64,000 bases of DNA from Pollenia angustigena (taxonomy: Eukaryota; Arthropoda; Insecta; Diptera; Polleniidae), in assembly GCA_930367215.1 (NCBI GenBank), contig OV884056.1:251127127-251191126 (forward strand). Reading direction: 5' to 3'. Made by a program: the position numbers and the translations under genes. Each line of letters starts with the position of its first letter. Position 1 is the stretch's first letter. The notes under the pieces are model-generated. The model was not told where the DNA came from. It ran no database searches and was given only the letters and a program-made list of their open reading frames with translations. Positions 56,395-64,000 of this stretch are shown here, piece after piece.

Positions 56395-57065
56395 TGGAAT
56401 TTCTTATGGCCAGACGGGCCATTGCAATTTGTCCGTACAAGGGGAATTTTCTCTCAAAAGAGACTTAATGCTTTCCTTAAGAAGGCAGCCGGTACTAGGA
56501 AACAGTGTCCTTCGAAAGGGGGTGTCCGTTTGCCGTAACAACTGTGTATGGTTATACAAAACCAAAATTCAATTAGTTTCTATGGTTATGGTTATGGCGT
56601 TATGACAAGTCACCTATAATCAAATACAGTATTGCTCATAAGGTTGGTGCAAACAAATGTTTTTAACTTTTTTTTGCATAAAACAGTGAAACAGTGTCCT
56701 TCGAAAGGGGGTGTTCGTTTGCCGTAACAACTGTGTATGGTTATGGCAAAAACCAAAATTCAATTAGTTTCTATGGTTATGGTTATGGCGTTATGACAAG
56801 TCACCTATAATCAAATACAGTATTGCTCATAAGGTTGGTGCAAACAAATGTTTTTATCTTTTTTTTCCATAAAACAGTGAAACAGTGTCCTTAGAAAGGG
56901 GATGTCCGTTTGCCGTAACAACTGTGTATGGTTATGGCAAAAACCAAAATTCAATTTGTTTCTATGGTTATGGTTATGGCGTTATGACAAGTCACCTATA
57001 ATCAAATACAGTATTGCTAATAAGGTTGGTGCAAACAAATGTTTTTAACTTTTGTTTGCATAAGG
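56395..57065 (+). repeat. ~190-bp tandem repeat, three copies plus a diverged leader
   Basis: Copies begin AACAGTGTCCTTCGAAAGG near 56501, 56690 and 56881 (periods 189 and 191). Each has GTCCGTTTGCCGTAACAACT, GGTTATGGCGTTATGACAAG and ATAAGGTTGGTGCAAACAAA. Copies differ by only a few bases. Confidence 0.9.
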
Positions 57066-57294
57066 GGGCAATGTTTAATAAAAATATGATAAAAAAAAAC
57101 CAAATAATTGTCAAAAATACAAAAGTTTTCATAAAAATCCTTGAACATTTGTGTCTAACAATTACTTGTATAGCCGAAAATTTAATCAATTGGATAAGAA
57201 TGCAACATTTAAAGAACACAGCCTGTCAACTTTTGAATTTAAAAACGCACAAAACTCAAGAATACAACGCATATTTTCAGGAAGGATTCAAAGT

Positions 57295-59750
57295 ATGTAT
57301 ATTAGACTGGTCGCATCTTGTATGGGATTTTTTTTTTTTTTTAAATTTAAATGTTTGCGCTGCTTTAAATATGAGGTTTGGTGTAAGAAATCAAGTCCTA
57401 ATTTTTCAGCTCAATCCGACGGTGCCTAGTCGTGCCAAGTGGGGCCCAAAGTTCCCCATATGAAAAAAAAAACATCTTTTCTATCAGATCTTTATAGTAA
57501 TACTAGTTGAAAAGCCGAAAATCAAAAATATGACTACGCTACGATCTTCGGCAGAGAAAGTACTTCAAGTGTGCCAAATTTCAGCTTCCTATATCTTCAG
57601 ATGGCTTCAGAAAGTTGCGGAAAGAATAGGACATACATGCAAACATCCTGACATACTAAGAAATTATATATTGTATAGATAGATTAACATATGTTCGCGC
57701 AACTCAAAAACGCTTTAGCTTATTGAAAAACTAAAAAAAAACCGAAATTCCGCAATAAAATTTACTTTAAGAAAGTTAAAACTTTTTTCTTTATGTTGGC
57801 TTTGGTTTTCGAGATATACCGTTATTTCGAAAATTAAGGAGGTTGCACAACATATGTTCGCGTAACTCAAAAACGCTTTAGTTTATTGAAAAACTAAAAA
57901 AAACCGAAATTCCGCAATAAAATTTACTTTAAGAAAGGTAAAACGTTTTTCTTATATGCGCAGTCGTTTTAGAAACATAATTTTTTTTTCTGGAAAAAAA
58001 AATAATTTTTTTATTAAAATTTCGGAATTGTTGTTTTTAAAAATGTATAAAAAATTGAAAAATGGAGCTATGCTTCTAATTTTATAGAGTCATATAAAAA
58101 ACAATATTGCAAACAAAACAAGCTATAAATGATTAAAATCTGTTCACAACTTTTGATTTTATGTATTCACAAAAGACGAAAAATTTTAATTAATTTAAGA
58201 ATTTTATTAAACCGCCATATTTGTATAATTGAAATTCTTATATTTGGCCCGTGTAGTGCCTAGGATGCCTCAAGAAGGATCAAATGTATGACCAACTCCA
58301 CTCTATTTTTCATCTAAAATACCTACCTGCTATCTCCATTCATTAAGGGGCTCCTATTCAAAATTTTAACTACAGACTAGAAATATATTGAAGAAAAAGC
58401 TCCATTACTGCCAAGGAGTCAGACCTAGGGGAATAGAATGTATGACCGACCTCAATTAGTTTTTTGTCCTAAACATTTTCTCGAGACATACTTGCCCTTT
58501 ACCTTTACTTTTTAGGGGGGCTCTCATACAAATTCATTTAAAATTGGAAAATGCAGGTATGCTTCTACAATAATTTTTTTAATGAATATTTCGAAATTTC
58601 AAAAAAAAGTGTAAATTGATTTGATTGATTTTATTAACTTGAAAAATTTAAAAGAGAAGATTTGTTGTGGGACGGATATAAATGACGATAGTGCTCAACG
58701 ACTTGGAGTAGGTACTGCTTATCTGTCTCATCTTGAATACATAAAATCAAAAGTTGTGAACAGATTTTAATCATTTATAGCTTGCTTTGTTTGCAATATT
58801 GTTTTTTATATGACTCTATAAAATTAGAAGCATAGCTCCATTTTTCAATTTTTTATGAATTTTTAAAAACAAAAGTTCCGAAATTTTAATAAAAAAATTA
58901 TTTTTTTCCCAGAAAAAAAATTATGTTTCTAAAACGACTGCGCATATATGAAAAGCGTTTTAGCTTTCGTAAAGTAAATTTTATTGCGGAATTTCGTTTT
59001 TTTTTGTTTTTCAATAAACTAAAGCGTTTTTGAGTTACGCGAATATATGTTGTGCAACCTCCCTAATTTTCGAAATAACGGTATATCTCGAAAACCAAAG
59101 CCAATATGAAGAAAAAAGTTTTAACTTTCTTAAAGTAAATTTTATTGCCGCATTTCGGTTTTTTTTAGTTTTTCAATAAGCTAAAGCGAGTTGCGCGAAC
59201 ATATGTTGTGCAACATCCTTAATTTTCGAAATAACGGTATATCTCGAAAACTAAAGCTAACCTAAAAAAACGGCTAGCACCACTAGATTCAGCGACCTCG
59301 AATTAGTTAAAATTAGTTAAAAATCTTTCGTTCGTATCATACTAAAATATTAAACTGCAAATACTTTAATCTATCTATACAATATATAATTTCTTAGTAT
59401 GTCAGGATGTTTGCATGTATGTCCTATTCTTTCCGCAACTTTCTGAAGCCATCTGATGACATAGGAAGCTGAAATTTGGCACACATGAAGAACTTTCTCT
59501 GCCGAAGATCGTAGCGTAGTCATATTTTTGATTTTCGGCTTTTCAACTAGTATTACTATAAAGATCTGATAGAAAAGATGTTTTTTTTTATAAAATGGGG
59601 AACTTTGGGCCCCACTTGGCACAACTAGGCACCGTCGGATTGAGCTGAAAAATTAGGACTTGATTTCTTACACCAAACCTCATATTTTAAGCAGCGCAAA
59701 CATGTAAATTTAAAAAAAAAAAAAATTGCGACCAGTCTAATGTATATAGT
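57295..59750. repeat. Large palindrome (foldback), ~0.9-1.0 kb arms
   Basis: Arms about 57295-58168 and 58733-59750, spacer about 560 bp. Outer ends ATTAGACTGGTCGCA and complement; inner ends ACAACTTTTGATTTTATGTA and complement. Within each arm GTTCGCGTAACTCAAAAACG and GATATACCGTTATTTCGAAA occur twice, near 57690 and 57855 in the left arm. The family also occurs at 11.6-13.5 kb. No transposase; frames at 57014-57463 and 59371-59622 are fortuitous. Confidence 0.85.
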
Positions 59751-60005
59751 TTTATGTAAAAATAAGTAATGGAGCTATACTATTCAATACCCATGAATGT
59801 GTTTTGGTAATCTTCCATACAAATAAAATATCGATGTACATATAAAAAAATACCTTCAGTATTTTTGGCACTTCTGTGTAAAAATGAAAACAAAAGTTTT
59901 TGCAAAAATGTGCTTTGATCACTAGGCAGGTATGGGACTATGTACATATTATTTATGATATATAAAATAAATTTGTCCGTAACATCAGCAGAACCTATGT
60001 AAAAC

Positions 60006-60245
60006 TACACATAAGCTATACATTTGTATAAAAAATAGGACCACGAGGGGTGGGAAGGAGCAATTCCTGCTCTCCGAAGCTATCTGACAGATTTTAATGA
60101 GCTATTACAAAAAATACATAGCTCAAGTGTCTATCTATGTTTTAAATATCATTAAAATCTGTCAGATAGTTTTGGAGAGGTAGAAAATGCCTTCGAGCTT
60201 CCCTCGGGGTCCTATTTTTTAAAAAATATGTATAGCTTGTGTGTT
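60006..60245. mobile_element. Snap-back MITE, ~240 bp
   Basis: Arms 60006-60110 and 60140-60245 pair almost end to end: ATAAGCTATACAT outer, AATAGGACC middle, AAGCTATCTGACAGATTTTA inner. Non-coding. Confidence 0.75.
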
Positions 60246-60345
60246 CATATTAATATGGACCTATCTATGTTTGCATATTCAACTTTAGCTTGTTATGGGT
60301 ATTGGTATGTATACATAACATGTTTTCTCACTAATATTGAAAGAG

Positions 60346-61403
60346 CCCAGCGGGAAAAAGAAGGAGTACGGAGGCCTTGCAGAAGGCCTCTGTACCCCTT
60401 CTTTTGGATAAACAAGCCCTTCTCGCTCCATTCCATACTCATATCTTTTTTACACGCGTTGTCATTGCGGAGAAGGCCTTCCGCTTTCCTTTCTTCCCCA
60501 GAGCTTCTTAAAGGCCTTCAAATAAATGGCTTTTATAAGGCTTTTAAGAGAATGACTGTCAAAAGGCCTTAGCAAAAAGGTTATATTGAAGGGTTTTTAA
60601 GAAAGGTATGGTAAAAGGTCAATTAATGGCTCTTAAAAGGCCTTTCAGACCATCTTTCTACAAATGCATTAAAGGTCATATTGAAGGGCTATCAGTCTAA
60701 AACATTAAGGAATATTTCCTTACAAATGAAATTAGAAGACTGAATAGGTTTTATGTACATATCAGATCTCCAATATAGAAAATGAACACTTAACTTTTTA
60801 TATATGTATACCTATTTTACAAACGTATGTTTATATATTTTATTAAACTTATTGTAGTTTAATAACAAATGTGATACCTATTTTTTTATTGAAATAATCA
60901 AATTTGCTAAATATTGTAAAATAGATTGTAAATAAAAGTATGTATATAATAAAAAAAGCTTTTAAGCACAAGTACCTATCTTCCTTAATGAACAAAACTC
61001 AACTAAAATAATTTACATTATTGTTTTTTTTTTTTGTATTTTAATATGTACCTACTTTGTTACTTTGTTTTTATAACGGGATCTGAATTGTTTCGCTTTG
61101 GCGAAAAAAAAACAGAACAATAAATTTTACTCTTTCTCTTTTCAACTACAACGAAAATGATTTACAACATATGTTACTTTGTTTTTGTAAAGGGATCTGA
61201 ACTCTTTTGCTTTTGCTTGTGCAAAAAAACAAAACAAAAAATGTTACTCCTACTTTTCTCGCTTCTTTTATACCAAAGAGCCGAGGCCTTCTATAAGGCA
61301 TTCTTTAGCAGTTACGTAAGAATAGTAATTAAATCAAAACATTTTTTAAGCAGGCCTTTAAAAAGGCCTGAAGTAAGAAGGTCTTCTGAGTTTTCCCGCT
61401 GGG
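60346..61403. mobile_element. TIR element CCCAGCGGGAAAA with many AGGCCT sites
   Basis: Perfect 13-bp ends CCCAGCGGGAAAA and complement. At least nine AAGGCCTT-like palindromes lie within about 300 bp of the left end and about 120 bp of the right. 1058 bp, no transposase. No target duplication was resolved; CCC...GGG ends recall piggyBac but TTAA is absent. Confidence 0.65.
61055..61250. repeat. Local tandem duplication (~110 bp)
   Basis: GTTACTTTGTTTTT(A/G)TAA followed by GGGATCTGAA and TTTGCTTT/TTCGCTTT occurs near 61057 and 61170, inside the TIR element above. Confidence 0.6.
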
Positions 61404-61519
61404 AGTACTTAAAATGATACTATTGTCATTCTCTGGTACATACATACAAACCATTTACATAGAAACAGACTTTTTTTCATCTTAAAAAGTACAGTAGTTC
61501 TGTACAAGGTATTCTTGTT

Positions 61520-61616
61520 ATTGTTGTTTTTATTGTTGTTAATTTTAACAAAGCGTCTCATCGAGGGGTTTATTGTTGTTATTGTTGTTAATGTTAACAA
61601 AGCGTCTCATCGAGTG
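61520..61616. repeat. ~50-bp tandem duplication
   Basis: Two copies of TTATTGTTGTT...TAACAAAGCGTCTCATCGAG (ending 61566 and 61615). Confidence 0.8.
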
Positions 61617-62018
61617 GACAATGACTACTAGAATGCAAAAGTATTAGAATTTGTTCCTTTTGAATTTACACAGTTGTGTTATATTGCGTGTGCAACAAAA
61701 ATGCAAAAAAAGCACTTTCAATAAAAAACGAATAAATGCAAAAATCAAATGTGTACGAAACGATGTAAAAATTTCCAACGTTGAACTTTGTTTTGCAAGC
61801 AAAGAGTGAATGTTAATTTAAGCATATGAATAAATCAAGAAAAATAGTGATTTTTCAGTTCTCTGGTAACTACCTTAAGCTTAGTCTAGACGATATGTTG
61901 AATCAGCAAATGTATGCTTATACTCATATACTTAAAAATAATAACAAATGTCTCCATCAGCATATGCAATATGCTAGGTGTCTAGACGATATGCTGAAAA
62001 TACTAAATTTTTTTCATC

Positions 62019-62164
62019 CAAGGCGAATTTATTACAGGTGGTCTGTTTTGTTTTATTTCTGTTTTTGACATTGTACAATGATTTTACAAAAACAAATTGC
62101 TTGTGGTTTTTGTACGAGTTGTACTTGTTGTAGTACCGAGATTACCTGGGATGAATTCGCCTTG
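62019..62164 (-). mobile_element. CAAGGCGAATT MITE, second copy (deleted)
   Basis: Inverted and almost identical to 25940-26048, with the same two ends but about 66 bp missing in the middle. The 8-bp flanks do not match, so one side may have been altered. Confidence 0.75.
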
Positions 62165-62439
62165 AATTTCGTATGTTGTTATGTATTTTGAGTAAAGAGA
62201 ACATTTGTTTAAAAATTAAAAATTCATTTGACAATTTTGTTTTTTATTATTTTATTTAAAATTTGTTATCAATTATCGCCTTTATTGCAAAAAGGTATAG
62301 GTTTAGTGTAATTAACACTTAAAAAGTAAGAGTGCTTTATTGGGATTGGTCAAAACCGCAAACAATTAAAATATTTAAGGACTGGATTGATCTTAAAATT
62401 ATTAGTAAAGTCTCAAAGTTACTTAATTTATTTCAGTTC

Positions 62440-62870
62440 TACCCCTATGGTAAATTATGTGCCGACCAGCAGAATGTTTTATGGATTTATTTGATACCCA
62501 CACCACTATAGTGTCTGTAACACCTAAAAATATTGGTCCTATAACCATCGTTAAGTATACCGATCGACTCAATCGCTATCTAAGTCGATATAGGGATGTC
62601 CGTCCGGCCGACTGGCTGGCTGTCCACTTTGTAGTGCGCAAAGTACTTGTCGCAATAATTTGATTGGTTTAATTATTTATTGTAATTAAACGATGAGGAA
62701 CGGTCCATATTATCTCAAAGATCCCATAAAAACTTCCTTCCGAATAAGAGTTTTTGCGCTCATATACCATGTTCTATGTTGGTATTAAGACTAAATCTTG
62801 GTCAAAAAGTTTTATTGTAAATCTATTGGTCCCATACAAATACCACTCCCAAAAATATTACCAATACCAT
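62440..62870. repeat. Dispersed fly repeat, copy 5
   Basis: Contains ACCACTATAGTGTCTGTAAC, AAGTATACCGATCGACTCAA and CGACTGGCTGGCTGTCCA. Confidence 0.6.
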
Positions 62871-64000
62871 AACTTCCTTAAAAATGTTGATCGATTGAGT
62901 AATTTTTAGTATTAAATACATAAATAACACCAAATTTGTATCTCCTAGATATGGAAAATTATCACTCGAATAAGTGGGTAAACTTCTTTCCTTCCAAATT
63001 GGAGCTCTTGGTTTTTTAATAGATTTTACATTCGACGGAGTAGCAGTGTTACCGTTCGCCCGACTAAAGTCGCAATTTGACCCTTTTTCAGCGGTCTGCG
63101 ACTTTTTGTGAGACTTTTTTTTATCACCGACTTTTGCGACTATTTTAATTTTTCTGCTACTTTTTACCCTTTTTGTTAAGATTCTTACAAAACATTCAAT
63201 ATTCTTATTATTTGTATCAAAAAAAAAAAAAATTCGTCAAAATAGCCTCGTCAAAATTTAAAAACAATTCATAAATTATTGTTCATTTGGCAACACTTTT
63301 ATTACATTTTTGCAACCTTGCCATGTATACAACGTATTTGAGGCGAATTCAGTTCAAGGTTGTGGCAAGTTTTGACAGTTCGAACCAATTTGTTTTAATT
63401 TGTCAGTTTTTTGTTAGAAATGGTTGACATTTCCAATCGTAAACACCAGCAATGCAAAAAACCTCTGTTGTTTCTGTTGGTTTTGGATTGTTGTAGTCTT
63501 AGCACCACCTGTAGTTTTCGAATCGTAAACACTAGCAATGCAATGTAAAAACATGCAATTCAATGCTGTCATCTTTAAATTTAATAGACAAATATATAGA
63601 AGACTGGATTCCCTGTGATGCACTTATTTCTAAATATAGAAATAAAATTTCAAAAAAGTAGTATTTCTGTAGGTATGTTAAGAAAAAGATATATTGCGCC
63701 AAGATCAAACGAACGGAATTAAAGTAAAATTTTCAAGCGGCTTTAATTGGACAAGTTTAAATTTTGTCAAAAATATATTAACCTTAACTTTTTTGGCTTT
63801 AAACAGAAATTCTACTCCTTTGACCTTGGCAGCATACGACAAATTTATTAAACTTAAGTTAATGTTTTCACTATACATGAAAACATGGACAAACATGTAC
63901 ATTGTTACGAAGTATGATAAAAATGAATTCTGCAATAAGCTTTTTGTTTCAATTGTTTTGTTATGCTTTTTATTAATAAAAAACGTTAAAAAAAGATATG
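62871..64000. other. Right edge, nothing firm
   Basis: A TTTGACAGTTCGAACCAATT segment (63371) recurs at 16694. A CGTAAACACCAGCAATGCAA motif is repeated at 63440 and 63523. No gene recognised. Confidence 0.35.

Noticed and set aside
57014..57463. 149-codon frame
   Set aside because: It crosses from a tandem repeat into a palindrome arm, contains poly-T-encoded Phe runs and has no family signature.
60346..61403. piggyBac assignment from CCC...GGG ends
   Set aside because: There is no TTAA on either side and no matching transposase, so the superfamily is left open.

Overview
This 64-kb window looks like nuclear DNA of a higher fly (Diptera, Brachycera; probably calyptrate, which is an inference). 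It is very AT-rich, has short 60-76 bp GT-AG introns beside multi-kb ones, and is dense with fly-type repeats: Helitron, Transib, hAT, Harbinger-like, LINE and foldback elements. It holds little host coding sequence.

Host genes. One clear multi-exon gene lies on the + strand: eight coding exons between 6174 and 24463 encode a 493-residue TMEM26-family membrane protein with a long basic, Ser-rich tail. All splice junctions are GT-AG and the joined frame closes exactly. Introns 1 (7.9 kb) and 6 (8.2 kb) are stuffed with transposons. A second, unrecognised small gene reads on the - strand (25577 to 25217, two exons, 94 residues, one membrane segment). It lies tail to tail with the first and inside a pair of terminal inverted repeats.

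Region by region. 0.3-3.6 kb: arrays of a ~154-bp repeat arranged as a giant inverted repeat. 3.9-4.7 kb: broken Helitron helicase. 6.2-14.3 kb: exon 1 and intron 1 with LINE scraps, small TIR elements and two foldback structures. 14.3-15.8 kb: exons 2-6. 15.8-24.0 kb: intron 6, in which an hAT-type element with 8-bp target duplication contains a deleted transposase relic, which contains another TIR element, which contains a complete Transib transposon (17938-21285) with an uninterrupted 667-residue RAG1-like transposase on the - strand. 24.0-24.5 kb: last exons. 24.9-26.4 kb: small gene and nested hAT-type elements. 26.4-30.2 kb: an RTE-like LINE relic interrupted by an hAT-type element and by a jockey-like LINE. 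31-43 kb: many TIR elements. 43.9-47.4 kb: possible Helitron end and dispersed repeats. 47.6-49.4 kb: a 19-bp minisatellite whose units each carry TATAAAA, with scattered outliers to 55.5 kb. 52.4-54.8 kb: inverted units with tRNA-like promoter boxes. 56.4-57.1 kb: 189-bp tandem repeat. 57.3-59.7 kb: large palindrome. 60-64 kb: further TIR elements and dispersed repeats.

The standout is the Transib copy. It has an intact frame, the expected acidic and zinc-ligand residues, matching ends with RSS-like heptamer, 22/23-bp spacer and nonamer, and a perfect CGACG target duplication. It appears young and possibly functional. All calls come from reading the sequence; no database search was run.
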